A DNA stretch of 34,780 nucleotides, taken from assembly GCF_000235745.1 (NCBI RefSeq), contig NZ_AGSX01000017.1, forward strand, positions 1 through 34,780. Reading direction: 5' to 3'. Shown piece by piece: positions 17,166 to 25,842 of the stretch (its first letter is position 1; each line of letters opens with the position of its first letter). The translations under genes and the position numbers were made by a program. The stretch is from Stutzerimonas stutzeri SDM-LAC (GTDB lineage Bacteria > Pseudomonadota > Gammaproteobacteria > Pseudomonadales > Pseudomonadaceae). The notes below the pieces were generated by a model. That model was not told the DNA's origin and did no database searches. It worked only from the letters and a program-made list of their open reading frames with translations.

Positions 17166-18409
17166 TGAGCTGTGACGGGTTGGTAGGGGCGCAGCACGAG
17201 GTCGCGATTGACGATCACCCGCAGGGGCAGGCCAGGGCGCTGGGTCAGCGTGGGCTGGATATCGAGGTTGCGGCGGGTGACCTCCTGGCCGACCTGGTTC
17301 ACCGTGTCCTGCAGGCTGTCGCGCCCGGCGATGATGACGCGGTCGCCATCGGTGCGACTGGTCGGTGCCGCCAACTCGGCTCCGATACCCAGCAGGCTGG
17401 TCATGGCCGCGCCGGCGACGATTCGATCCTAGTGCCAGTCGACGCCATCCTCGAGACCGGCATAGCCGGCGGCGTCCGTACCAACCAGGTTGTCGAGCTG
17501 GAAGGACGAGGTGTCCGGCAAGATCACCCGCTGCCACACCACCTGCACGCGGCTTTGCCCATAGCTCACCTGACTGTTGTAGCTGCCCAGCAGGCGTGCA
17601 CCCTGAGGGATCAGCATGTGCTGGCCGGTGGCACTGTCGTAGACCGGCTCGGTCACCGTGGCGATCACGTCACCGGGTAGATCCGACTTGATCCCGGTGG
17701 CCAGCGCCGCCGCGATGATGGTGCCGGCCATCACCTGGTAGGGCGATTCAGGCATCTGCAGCAATCCGGAATTACGGATTTGTGCATTTACGGATCTACT
17801 GAGAAACGCCTCGTTCCGTTCCTGCTGTGGCGGCGTTCCTGCAGTTGCGGCTACCGTGCCTGACGATGCCATACCCAGGGTCATGGCATCGGGTTGGGCA
17901 CTCCCAGTGGATGCAACGTTCGATTTCCTCGCGCTACGGGTCTGGAAGAACACCGATGACTGCGCTGCCTCCTCCGCTTCCTTGAGCAGGGCCAGGCGCT
18001 CCGCTTCGGCGGCATCTGGCCCATGTCCATAACCCTGCGCCTGCTGCTCCGCCCTGAGGATTGGCCCGCCCAGATCGCCGGGTAACGGTGGGCCCAGTTG
18101 CGGTATCTCGGGTGCAGGTGGAGGCGGCAACTGCGAGTAGTCTGCCGGTAACTGCTCCAGCCCCTCGGAGCGCGCCACGCGGTCGACGTTGTATAGCTCG
18201 TTCGCCTCGGCACCCTGGCGGCGCTGCGGCTGCAGCGACCACAGCATGGCACCGAGCACCGCAGCCGACAGGCCTCCGCCCACTACCACCAGCATGCGCG
18301 GATTGAGGCGAGTAACCGGGCGCGGCTTGGCGCGCAGCTCCAGCGACTCCGGCGCTTCCTTGGGTGGTAGCGAGGTTCCTGCGGTTTGGTCGTTGTTTTT
18401 GGCCGTCAT
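17147..18409 (-). pseudogene. trbI: TrbI (VirB10-like) conjugation protein with internal amber stop
   Basis: The full frame would give about 420 aa. It has a cytoplasmic N-terminus, one membrane helix (MLVVVGGGLSAAVLGAMLW, about 39-57), a Pro-rich periplasmic stretch (QLPPPPAPEIPQLGPPLP) and the VirB10 barrel region (GTIIAAALATGIKSDLPGDVIA, MLIPQGARLLGSY). It is the channel protein spanning inner membrane to outer membrane in Trb conjugation. After GVDWH at residue 326 an in-frame TAG (17429-17431) interrupts it, and reading continues in the same frame with DRIVAGAAMTSLLG to a normal end. Family members have Trp here, so a TGG to TAG change is the likely lesion. Non-functional unless suppressed. 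Confidence 0.9.
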
Positions 18410-18411
18410 GC

Positions 18412-19379
18412 TCAGGGCCTCCGTACCACGCCGTCGTTGCGCTCGATCCGCACCACGTCACCTTGGTCGGCGCCCAGGCGCAACTCGGCCGCACCGAACA
18501 GACGGTCGACGATGTAGTAGGGCGAGCGGAAGCGGTAGTTGACCAGTTGTCCGTCTCCTTCCGAGCCAATCACGAACAGAGGAGGCAACTCGCCCTGGGC
18601 GATGCCAGCGGGAAACTGGATATACACCTTGCGGCCGTCGTCGAAGGCGCGCAGCGGCTTCCAGGGTGGATTGCTTCCGCTGATCGCATAGCGAAAGCGC
18701 AGCCGCTCCAGCGCCAGGCCGGCGTCCACAGGCGCCGCGGCCTGTGCGGCGCCTGCGCGGCGTTGCAGTGCGAGCATGCGATCCTTCGGCTAGTCCCAGG
18801 ACATCGAAGCCATCCAGGCGTTTTCGGTTGAACTCAGCTCGACCAGGTAGGTGCGGCGCGCGGTGGTGATCACCAAGTTGGTCTTCAGATCAGCGCGCTG
18901 GTACGTAGCTTATCGCCGCTGCCGATGGTGGTATCGCCGACGATCCAGCGCACGGTGTCTCCGGCGGCCACGGTGACCAGCTCCTCGCCAGGCTGCAGGT
19001 TGATCGCTGTGACCCGACCCGGGCTGGCGTACACCTGATACAGCGCACCATCGGAGTAGGGCCACACCTGGATGGCGTTGATATAGCCCTCGCGACTCGG
19101 TGCCACGCGGGCGTCGCGATTGGCGCGCGAGACCCGCACGCGTTCATCGGCCGGTTCCTTGGCCGGCTTGCTGGGTTGAGTTTCCGGCAGTGGCTTGAGC
19201 TGGGCAGGCAAAGCCAGGGGCTTGGGCATTTCCACCACTTCGATGGGCCTGGGCGGCTTCGGCAGACGCTGCGCTTCTACCGGTTCATCCAGCGGGATCA
19301 CTGGCGGCTGCTGGCTGGCACAGCCGGCCAGCACGCTCAGCAGCAGAGGGCAGATAGAAAGGTTCAGGGAGGTTTTCAT
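18412..19379 (-). pseudogene. trbG: TrbG (VirB9-like) conjugation protein, broken in two places
   Basis: N-terminal part 18885-19379 starts with a lipoprotein-type signal (MKTSLNLSICPLLLSVLAGC) and reads well to GSGDKLRT, then leaves frame and stops at ALI. In another frame sense resumes with RADLKTNLVITTARRTYLVEL and SWD, meets an in-frame TAG at 18792-18794 where Tyr is expected, and resumes with PKDRMLAL to the stop at 18412. I infer a short out-of-frame deletion at about 18890-18900 and a nonsense mutation. TrbG forms part of the outer-membrane core complex of the Trb conjugation pore. The C-terminal 121 residues remain as a separate ATG-initiated frame but cannot form the complex alone. 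Confidence 0.88.
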
Positions 19380-19408
19380 GGTTTCTTGGCTCCTTCCGTA
19401 GTGTCCAA

Positions 19409-19978
19409 CTAACGGCTCCAGGACAGGCCGTTGACGTAAATGCCGAGCGGGTTGCGGCGCAGTTTTTCCTCAGTGCGCGGAGGCTGCAGTACCAGAGAGA
19501 TCACCGCTGTCCAGCGCTCCAGGCCGGCGGTCGAACCATTCACGAAACGGCGTTCGATCCAGCGCACCTGGAAGGAGCTGTCGCTGGCCCGCACCACGCT
19601 GGTGACCTCGACCGATACCGACTCCTTGCCGACCCGAGTGAAGGGATCGTTGGCGCGGCATAATCGTTGAGGGTGGCCGCGCCGCGGTCGGTGGTGGAGT
19701 GATAGGCCTTCCAGCCAGTTCTGCCGGACGACCACTGGATCGATTGATAGCGAGCGCACCTGCTCGATAAAACGCGCGAGATGGTGCGCGATCTGTGCAT
19801 CCTGGGGCTGGTAGGGGCTGGCGGCTTCGCCGACGGCGCGCACCTGCCCGAGGTTGTCGACCTCCACCACATAGGGCGTCACCGTCGACTGCGCCAGGCT
19901 GCTACCCATGCGCAGGTCCCAGGCCTGTGCCGCTGCCTGGTAGGGCGTGACCGGTTGAGGGGTGTCGCTGTAGCGCAC
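19409..19978 (-). pseudogene. trbF: TrbF (VirB8-like) conjugation protein, membrane helix deleted
   Basis: The start (GTG 19978) reads RYSDTPQPVTPYQAAAQAWDLRMGSSLAQ and passes directly to TVTPYVVEVDNLGQVRAVGEA. The membrane-spanning helix between these blocks in TrbF proteins is missing, an in-frame internal deletion. Further on, NWLE is followed by a meaningless stretch; the neighbouring frame there reads KAYHSTTDRGAATLNDYA, then the first frame resumes as RANDPFTRVGKESV. This fits an extra G near 19709 and a lost base near 19664, two compensating frameshifts. The C-terminus is intact to NPLGIYVNGLSWSR. TrbF is the bitopic scaffold of the conjugation channel, so without its anchor it is non-functional. 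The upstream trb genes are absent. Confidence 0.88.
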
Positions 19979-20019
19979 CCGTGGATGCGCTCCATGGTCA
20001 CGGATGGCGGCTGGGCGGT

Positions 20020-20778
20020 TTAGTGCACTTGGTGATCGCCGATGAACTTGCGGAGGAATTGCCGTGTGCGTTCCTGCTGCGGTGCGCTAAGCAATTGTCT
20101 GGCGTCGCCCTGTTCGACGATCACCCCCTCATCGATGAATATCGCCCTGTCGGCGACGTCGCGGGCGAAGCTCATCTCGTGGGTGACGATGATCATGGTG
20201 CGCTTTTCCTCCGCCAGGCTGCGGATGGTGGCTAGCACTTCGCCGACCAATTCCGGGTCGAGCGCCGAGGTCGGTTCGTCGAACAGGATCACGTCCGGCT
20301 GCATGGCCAGCGCGCGGGCAATCGCCACGCGCTGTTGCTGGCCGCCGGAGAGACGCTTGGGGTAAGCGTCTTCTTTGCCGCCCAGACCGACCTTGGCCAG
20401 CAGTGCGCGGCCTCTTTCGAGAGCCCGGGCGCGAGACTCCTTTTTCACCTGTACCGGGCCTTCGATGACATTCTCCAGCGCGGTGCGGTGGGGGAACAGG
20501 TTGAAATTCTGGAACACGAAACCGACATGCTGGCGTAGCTGGCGGATAAGCCCTTGCTGCGACTTGAGTGATTTATCGGCGTCGATGTGGATATCGCCCA
20601 CGCTGATCTGCCCGCCGCTTGGTTGCTCTAGCAGATTGAGGCAGCGCAGCAGAGTGGTTTTGCCCGAGCCGCTGGGGCCGATGATCGCCAGCACTTCGCC
20701 AGGAGCGATGTTCAGGTCGATGCCTTTGAGTACCTCTTGGCCATTGAACAATTTCCTCAGGTTGCGTACGGAGATCAT
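20020..20778 (-). CDS. tcyN: Cystine ABC transporter ATP-binding protein
   Basis: 252 aa, the usual length for amino-acid ABC ATPases. Walker A GPSGSGKTT, Q-loop FVFQNFNLFPHRTALENV, signature LSGGQQQRVAIARAL, Walker B VILFDEPTSALDP and the switch His in IVTHEMSFARDVADR are all present. It energises uptake through TcyL. The start shares one base with the tcyL stop. The cystine assignment rests on the operon with a FliY/TcyJ-type binding protein, a YecS/TcyL-type permease and D-cysteine desulfhydrase; the ATPase alone would be a generic polar amino-acid type. Confidence 0.9.
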   Translation of the reverse strand: MISVRNLRKLFNGQEVLKGIDLNIAPGEVLAIIGPSGSGKTTLLRCLNLLEQPSGGQISVGDIHIDADKSLKSQQGLIRQLRQHVGFVFQNFNLFPHRTALENVIEGPVQVKKESRARALERGRALLAKVGLGGKEDAYPKRLSGGQQQRVAIARALAMQPDVILFDEPTSALDPELVGEVLATIRSLAEEKRTMIIVTHEMSFARDVADRAIFIDEGVIVEQGDARQLLSAPQQERTRQFLRKFIGDHQVH

Positions 20779-21446
20779 CAGGCGTCCTGCTCGTGACGGT
20801 TGACTCGGTCCTCAAGGCGGCCCTGGAAGTAGGCCAGCACGCTGGCCAGCAACCAATAAATCAGCGCGGCAGCCAGGTACATGGTGAAGATTTCGAACGT
20901 GCGTGCGGTGATCAGCTGCGCCTGGCGGAACAGCTCCGGCACCTGGATGGTGGCGGCCAGTGCGGTGTCCTTGACCAGTGAGATGAAGCTGTTGCCCAGT
21001 GGCGGCAGGGCGGTGCGTGCAGCTTGCGGCAGGATGGTCCGATACAGCGTCTGAGCGCGGCTCATGCCGATACTGGCGGCCGCTTCCCATTGGCCTCGGT
21101 CGATGGACGCGATGGCCGCGCGCAGAATCTCGGCGGTGTAGGCCGCCATGTTCAAGGAGAAGCCAATCAGCGCGGCCGGCAGTGGGTCGAGCTGGATGCC
21201 CAGCTGTGGCAGGCCGTAATAGATCATGAACAGCTGCACCAGCAGCGGCGTGCCGCGGAAGAACGACACGTAGACCCGCGCCAGCCACTGCAGGGGCCAG
21301 TAGCCGAACAGCCGCAGCAGGGCCAGGCCGAAGCCCAGCAGCAGGCCAAAGAACATTCCCCCTAAGCTCAGCACGACGGTCCACCATGCGCCCTTGAGCA
21401 GGAAGGGCAGTGAGTCCAGCGCCAGCTGCAGGCTATTGTCGATCAT
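20778..21446 (-). CDS. tcyL: Cystine ABC transporter permease
   Basis: 222 aa. A HisM/YecS-type permease with an N-terminal helix (LKGAWWTVVLSLGGMFFGLLLG), the conserved SFFRGTPLLVQLFMIYYGLPQLG segment, the EAA-type ATPase contact loop (RAAIASIDRGQWEAAASIGMSRAQTL) and a last helix (YLAAALIYWLLASVLAYF). Four to five membrane helices are visible. Four-base ATGA overlap with tcyJ and one-base overlap with tcyN indicate translational coupling. Functions as a homodimer. Confidence 0.9.
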   Translation of the reverse strand: MIDNSLQLALDSLPFLLKGAWWTVVLSLGGMFFGLLLGFGLALLRLFGYWPLQWLARVYVSFFRGTPLLVQLFMIYYGLPQLGIQLDPLPAALIGFSLNMAAYTAEILRAAIASIDRGQWEAAASIGMSRAQTLYRTILPQAARTALPPLGNSFISLVKDTALAATIQVPELFRQAQLITARTFEIFTMYLAAALIYWLLASVLAYFQGRLEDRVNRHEQDA

Positions 21447-22240
21447 TGCGTAACGTCAGCCTTGAACCACTTCTCCGATAGCTGTTTGAGGGTGCCGTCG
21501 GCGCGCAGCTTGGCGATGGCGGCGTTGATGGCAGCGAGCAGTTGCGGATTGCCTTTGCGCAGGGCAATGCCGGACTCCTGGCGAGAGAAGGCGTCACCGG
21601 TTACGGCCAGGCGATTGCCGGTTTTCTCGACCATCTCGAAGGCTGCTAACCGATCGACCAGGATCACGTCGATGCGGCCGACGGCGAGGTCCTGTAACTT
21701 GGTTGGATCATCGTCATAGGTGCGGATATCAGCTTGTGGCACGTTCTCTTTCAACCACTGCTCGTAGTTGGTGCCCAGGCCAACACCGACCTTCTTATCA
21801 GCCAAGTCGGTCGGGGTCTTGATGCTATCGGCATCGGCCTTGCGGGTGAGTGCCTGGATGCCCGAGACGGTGTAAGGCGTAGAGAAGTCGTACTTCTGTT
21901 TGCGTTCATCGGAGATGGTCACCTGATTGATCACGACGTCCAGGCGCCCTGATTCCAAGGCGGCGAGGATACCGTCCCACTTGGTCGGCTGGAACTCGGC
22001 CTCGACCCCCAGCTGCTTGGCTAGGGCATTGGCGAAGTCGACTTCGAAGCCGGTCAACTGACCGCTTTCGTCCTGATAGTTGAAGGGTGGGTAGGTGCCT
22101 TCCAGGCCGACCTTGACGATGCCGTTGGCCTTGATCTCATCCAGTAGATCGGCGGCAAACACCGGCGCGAACAGGCTGGCGCCGAGCAACAGACTCAGGG
22201 TGCCGAGCAGGAAACGACGACGCAGAGTAGTGAATGTCAT
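21443..22240 (-). CDS. tcyJ: Cystine-binding periplasmic protein
   Basis: 265 aa. Signal peptide MTFTTLRRRFLLGTLSLLLG ending in the cleavage site VFA-A near residue 29. The family 3 solute-binding fold is seen in GIVKVGLEGTYPPFNYQDESGQLTGFEVDFANALAKQLGVEAEF, WDGILAALESGRLDVVINQVTISDERK and VGVGLGTNYEQWL. Close to FliY/TcyJ of enteric bacteria, which bind L-cystine. AAGAGG precedes the ATG at 22240. Expected regulator of such operons is CysB, not shown by sequence here. Confidence 0.9.
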   Translation of the reverse strand: MTFTTLRRRFLLGTLSLLLGASLFAPVFAADLLDEIKANGIVKVGLEGTYPPFNYQDESGQLTGFEVDFANALAKQLGVEAEFQPTKWDGILAALESGRLDVVINQVTISDERKQKYDFSTPYTVSGIQALTRKADADSIKTPTDLADKKVGVGLGTNYEQWLKENVPQADIRTYDDDPTKLQDLAVGRIDVILVDRLAAFEMVEKTGNRLAVTGDAFSRQESGIALRKGNPQLLAAINAAIAKLRADGTLKQLSEKWFKADVTQ

Positions 22241-22272
22241 GGGAAGCCTCTTGGTGGGCGGGGAAGTCGGTC

Positions 22273-22332
22273 AACTCTAAGGGTTGGTAGTTATTCAATA
22301 AAATAATTAGAAATTATCGTTGCCTTAGAGTT
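22273..22332. repeat. Long-spaced perfect inverted repeat upstream of tcyJ
   Basis: AACTCTAAGG (22273-22282) and CCTTAGAGTT (22323-22332) are perfect reverse complements flanking 40 AT-rich bases between dcyD and tcyJ. It may bracket the tcyJ promoter (operators or a stem). Confidence 0.55.
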
Positions 22333-22349
22333 TGATATATGGCATGCGT

Positions 22350-23348
22350 TCAGATTGCCCATGGATGATAGGCGAATAGCGCCGGGGCACCGCCGGTATG
22401 CAGGAACAGCAGCGGGCCTCGGCCGGGAAAGGCGCCGCGGGCAATGCCGTCAAGCAGGCCGGCGAAGGCCTTACCGGTGTACACCGGGTCGAGCAGCAGG
22501 CCCTCCTGTTCCGCAAGCAGGCGGATTGCGGCTAGGGTTCCGGCATTCGGCTCGCCATAGCGCGGGCCGAAATACTGATCCCACAGTTCGATCTGCAGCT
22601 GCGTCGGTACGTCAACACCGAGTAGCTCGGCGGTGCGTTGCAGCAGACCTTGGACCTTGGGGCGCTGGGCCGCATCCGGGCGCGATACGGTGACACCGAT
22701 CACCCGGCTGGCTGGTCGTGTGTATTCCAGCGCCAGGGCCAGGCCACTGTGTGTCCCGGCGCTGCCAGAGGCGAGCAGCACGGCGTCGAAATTCTCGCCG
22801 TTGCTGTACATCTGTTCGGCCAGCTCCAGGCCGGCGCGCACATAACCCAGGGCGCCGAGCGCGTTGGAGCCGCCGATGGGCACCACGTAGGGTTTACGCC
22901 CGGCGCTACGCAGGCGCTCAGCGGCGGTCTGTAGCAGCTCGTCGGCGTTATCGAGGTTGGCCACAGCGTCGATTTCGCAGCTGAACAGATCGAGCAGCAG
23001 GCGGTTGCCGTTGCTCAGGTAATTGCCCTCGGCTGTGCCCAGGGGATTCTCCAGCAGCGCCAGGCAGCCAAGACCGAGCCTGGCCGCCAGCGCCGCGGTC
23101 TGGCGTACATGATTGGATTGGATGGCGCCGGCAGTCACCAGCACCTCGGCGTTCTTGGCCAGGGCATCGGCGCCGAGGTATTCGAGCTTACGAGCCTTGT
23201 TGCCACCGAGGGCTAGAGAGGTGAGGTCGTCTCGCTTGATCCAGATATCCCGACCCAAGTGACGTGATAGACGCGGTAGGTGTTCCAGCGGCGTGGCGGT
23301 GGGAATCAACTCAAGCCGAGGGAAGCGGGCGAGGGCCTCAGTGAGCAT
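22350..23348 (-). CDS. dcyD: D-cysteine desulfhydrase (PLP enzyme)
   Basis: 332 aa. Beta-family PLP enzyme related to ACC deaminase. [28 protein letters not shown] carries the PLP lysine in [26 protein letters not shown] and the phosphate-binding loop GSAGTHSG follow; the C-terminal [13 protein letters not shown] matches DcyD. The enzyme converts D-cysteine to pyruvate, sulfide and ammonia. Located directly upstream of tcyJLN on the same strand, the same partnership as in enteric bacteria, which suggests cystine uptake followed by detoxification or use of the D form. It probably has its own promoter within 23349-23617; no clear SD. Confidence 0.9.
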   Translation of the reverse strand: MLTEALARFPRLELIPTATPLEHLPRLSRHLGRDIWIKRDDLTSLALGGNKARKLEYLGADALAKNAEVLVTAGAIQSNHVRQTAALAARLGLGCLALLENPLGTAEGNYLSNGNRLLLDLFSCEIDAVANLDNADELLQTAAERLRSAGRKPYVVPIGGSNALGALGYVRAGLELAEQMYSNGENFDAVLLASGSAGTHSGLALALEYTRPASRVIGVTVSRPDAAQRPKVQGLLQRTAELLGVDVPTQLQIELWDQYFGPRYGEPNAGTLAAIRLLAEQEGLLLDPVYTGKAFAGLLDGIARGAFPGRGPLLFLHTGGAPALFAYHPWAI

Positions 23349-23617
23349 CGGATTTTAATTCCGGACAGAAAGATGAATCCTTACTGTAGAAGGCAATCCA
23401 GTGCTGCGGCAAGCTGCTGCCTCGCTGTGAAGCTGCGCCTCGTATCACTTTAACGTGGCTAAAAAATCAGCGTGGGCACTGGGCTCCGGTAGGTAACGGC
23501 CAGCCATCTCGATCTTTGACGGCACAAAAGTCAGGAGACCGGCTATCACTCGACAGATGATCGAATTTCAGCGGGAGTGGTCTGAACGGTACGTTAGATA
23601 GCTCAACGGAACCGTAA

Positions 23618-24310
23618 ATGACCGCTTTCGATTGGCAGCGCATGTTGATGGACGAGTTTCCAGTAGCTTTTCTCGGTGAGGTCGCATTCCGTGCGCTTTT
23701 TGCGTTTGTTATCGTATTCCTATTCCTGAAAGTCAGCGGTCGCCGTGGCGTTCGGCAGTTGTCGCTTTTTGAACTAGTCGTAATTCTCACGCTTGGCTCT
23801 GCCGCTGGCGACGTCTCGTTCTACGAAGACGTTCCCTTGCTGCCGATCGCCGCTGTGTTCGCTACGCTGCTGTTGCTTTATCGGCTCACTGTTCTGGTCA
23901 TGAGCCACAGCATCCGGTTTTCAGATTGGATGGAAGGCAAGCCCGTCACGATCATCCGTGATGGCCTGTATGAGCTGCACAGCCTGAGTCGCTTGAACAT
24001 CTCCGCCGACGAGTTTTTCATGGAGCTGCGTATACAGGGCGTTGAGCATCTTGGTCAGGTGCGCCTGGGCATCCTTGAAACAGATGGAAATGTGAGTCTG
24101 TTTTTTTACGCACCAGAAGCGATAAAGCCTGGGCTGTCCGTTTTACCTCCGGAACACCGCCCCACCTACAAGCGGGTTCCGGCCAGCGCGATATATGCAT
24201 GTTCGCGTTGTGGTCACATTCAAAGCGTAGAAAGCCATCAACACGCGGTCTGCCTGCGTTGCGAGAACACCCAGTGGTCCACTGCGTTGAGCAATCTGCG
24301 GCAACGTTAA
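23618..24310 (+). CDS. YetF/DUF421 membrane protein with zinc-ribbon tail
   Basis: 230 aa. Three N-terminal membrane helices (about 17-38, 47-66 and 72-95; AFRALFAFVIVFLFLKV, LFELVVILTLGSAAG and LPIAAVFATLLLLYRLTVLV) are followed by the conserved YetF soluble domain (WMEGKPVTIIRDGLYELHSLSRLNISADEFFMELRIQGV, LGILETDGNVSLFF). After about residue 190 comes C195-x2-C198 and C212-x2-C215, a small rubredoxin-like or zinc-ribbon knuckle (YACSRCG, CLRCENTQW). YetF-type proteins are implicated in envelope or spore functions in Bacillus; the role here is unknown. It stands alone: neighbours are in the opposite direction or distant. Confidence 0.85.
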   Translation: MTAFDWQRMLMDEFPVAFLGEVAFRALFAFVIVFLFLKVSGRRGVRQLSLFELVVILTLGSAAGDVSFYEDVPLLPIAAVFATLLLLYRLTVLVMSHSIRFSDWMEGKPVTIIRDGLYELHSLSRLNISADEFFMELRIQGVEHLGQVRLGILETDGNVSLFFYAPEAIKPGLSVLPPEHRPTYKRVPASAIYACSRCGHIQSVESHQHAVCLRCENTQWSTALSNLRQR

Positions 24311-25053
24311 TCGCACACCGTGCATGCTTTGCTTTAGGCGGCACTGAATGTGTGGTGCCTGTTCCTCCGGTCGAGGAGGCACCAAAGCATCAACACTGCA
24401 GAGCTAAGATCGGCTACCGGCGAATCTAGCGCGTGCACCAGTGCTGCTAGGGCTATTGCTTGCCTCGGTCCGATAAGGTTACGAGCATCCGGATTGCTCA
24501 ATCTAACCTTCCCAGCTTTATAAACCCTGTCGCATCAAAAAAACTGCAGCCTAGCGGCATTATCTTTCATTATCGCTGATACCCCTTGCGCCATAGCATG
24601 GCCGCAATTCACCGCTGCGATTGCCGCCAAGCCACTGATAGGACCGGTATCGCCCCGGTCTGGCCGAATCGGCAGTGTCCTGTGCCGACCCGTCCAGATC
24701 AGTAAGCGAAAAAGTCAGATGAGCAGCCAGGTTTCGCTCGCGAAGCGCTGATCAAAGTGCTCTATGAGCTTCTAGTGGAACCCGCAGGCGCAGATTGCTG
24801 CTGGCCTCAGCGAGACGAAAACAGTCCTTCAGCGTGGCGTGCGCAAACAGATGCAGTGCAATGCGGTGAGGCCGCCTGCGCGGTTGCCTGATCATTGCGG
24901 CCTGATCAGCGGATTCGGGAGCAACTCGAAGTCCTCCATAGAATCCATCGTATTTACAGCGATGACTGCGCTGCATAGGCCGGTGAGTTGTGCTAGTTGC
25001 GAGCGGTCGACCGATAGTTTCGGCACTACCGCGAGGACGAAGGAAGCGTGCGA
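24311..25053. other. About 740-base stretch without a convincing gene
   Basis: Apart from the nested repeat at 24324-24390, all frames in this stretch are short with no recognisable domain and no good ribosome-binding site. No tRNA, promoter box or canonical FNR palindrome (TTGAT-N4-ATCAA) was seen. It may hold degraded genes and the regulatory region of the FNR-like gene. Confidence 0.6.
24324..24390 (+). terminator. Nested inverted repeats downstream of yetF-like gene
   Basis: Inner arms TGGTGCCT (24353-24360) and AGGCACCA (24377-24384), with CCTC/GAGG (24364-24367/24373-24376) continuing the stem, and outer arms ATGCTTT/AAAGCAT at 24324-24330 and 24384-24390. No T tract follows, so termination is uncertain; a structured 3' end is as likely. 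Confidence 0.45.
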
Positions 25054-25842
25054 ATGGAAACCATCAAACCGGTTGAGGCTGCAAAGATGCATTGTCGACG
25101 TTGTATCCGAGCCGCACAGTGTCTGCCCGGCGTATTAAGTAAGTCCGACATAAAGAAGTTGGAATCGCTCGTAACAAGCGGGCCATTGTTGGATAAAGGG
25201 GATGAGCTCTTCAGAGCCGGCCAGCCAGCGGAAGCCTTATACGTTATACGATCCGGAGCTGTGCAAAGCTCAACCTCCAATGAACATGGTGGCCAGCAGA
25301 TCGTCGGGTTCATGCTGGCAGGCGATTTCTTGGGGGTTTCTGCGCTTTATGACGGATCCTACACGACGACCGTAACAGCGATGCAGTCAACCTCGGCATG
25401 CAGGATTCCATTCGGCGTGTTAGAGCAGTTCTCGGGCAATTCCACGCTGAACCGTTTTCTGATGCGGCGGCTTGGCCATGAGTTACAGCACAGCAGATTG
25501 GCTCGACTACGGATGGCTGCGCCAAGGTCTAAGACACGGATCGCCAAGTTCATTTTGCATCATATGACTGTGGTGGCTAGCCGGGGCTTATCTGCTACGC
25601 GCTTTCGCCTCCCAATGGCCAGATGGCAGATAGCGAATCACCTGGGTTTAGCTATCGAGTCACTGTCGCGTGAATTAGCTGGCTTTCGCGCTCACGGAAT
25701 ATTGGAAGTGCGAAACAGGGAAGTGGTCGTTCGTGACGCTGCTCGGCTTCGGCGTTTGGCTGACGGTCTGCCGTATGAAGGTGGCGCTCCCATCGTGAAA
25801 GAGGGCAGTGGCAGGCGACCGAACGTACTTCAAGCCGTTTAA
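25054..25842 (+). CDS. FNR/ANR-type oxygen-sensing transcription regulator
   Basis: 262 aa. Cys14, Cys17 and Cys23 (CRRCIRAAQC) plus Cys116 match the four [4Fe-4S] ligands of FNR (20, 23, 29, 122 in E. coli). A cyclic-nucleotide-type beta barrel, dimer helix and a C-terminal HTH follow. The recognition helix reads IESLSRELAGF with Glu202, Ser205 and Arg206, the residues that contact the FNR box in FNR. Oxygen should disassemble the cluster, leaving DNA binding active only at low oxygen. The ATG at 25054 is preferred over GTG 25048 because AGGAAG is 7 bases upstream. It could be an ANR homologue or the extra Cys-containing FNR paralogue of denitrifying pseudomonads (DnrS type). No target operon is adjacent. 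Confidence 0.88.
   Translation: METIKPVEAAKMHCRRCIRAAQCLPGVLSKSDIKKLESLVTSGPLLDKGDELFRAGQPAEALYVIRSGAVQSSTSNEHGGQQIVGFMLAGDFLGVSALYDGSYTTTVTAMQSTSACRIPFGVLEQFSGNSTLNRFLMRRLGHELQHSRLARLRMAAPRSKTRIAKFILHHMTVVASRGLSATRFRLPMARWQIANHLGLAIESLSRELAGFRAHGILEVRNREVVVRDAARLRRLADGLPYEGGAPIVKEGSGRRPNVLQAV

Noticed and set aside
16951-17537. 226-codon minus-strand frame as a single protein
   Set aside because: Only the part from ATG 17150 is the DUF2274 protein; upstream it merely crosses trbI in the wrong frame.
23240-23260. TATCCCGACC resembling the tRNA-Pro 3' end as a distal attachment site
   Set aside because: Only about seven bases match and it lies inside the intact dcyD coding sequence.
24752-24976. 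74-codon minus-strand frame in the gap before the FNR-like gene
   Set aside because: No recognisable domain and no ribosome-binding site; could at most be a decayed gene.
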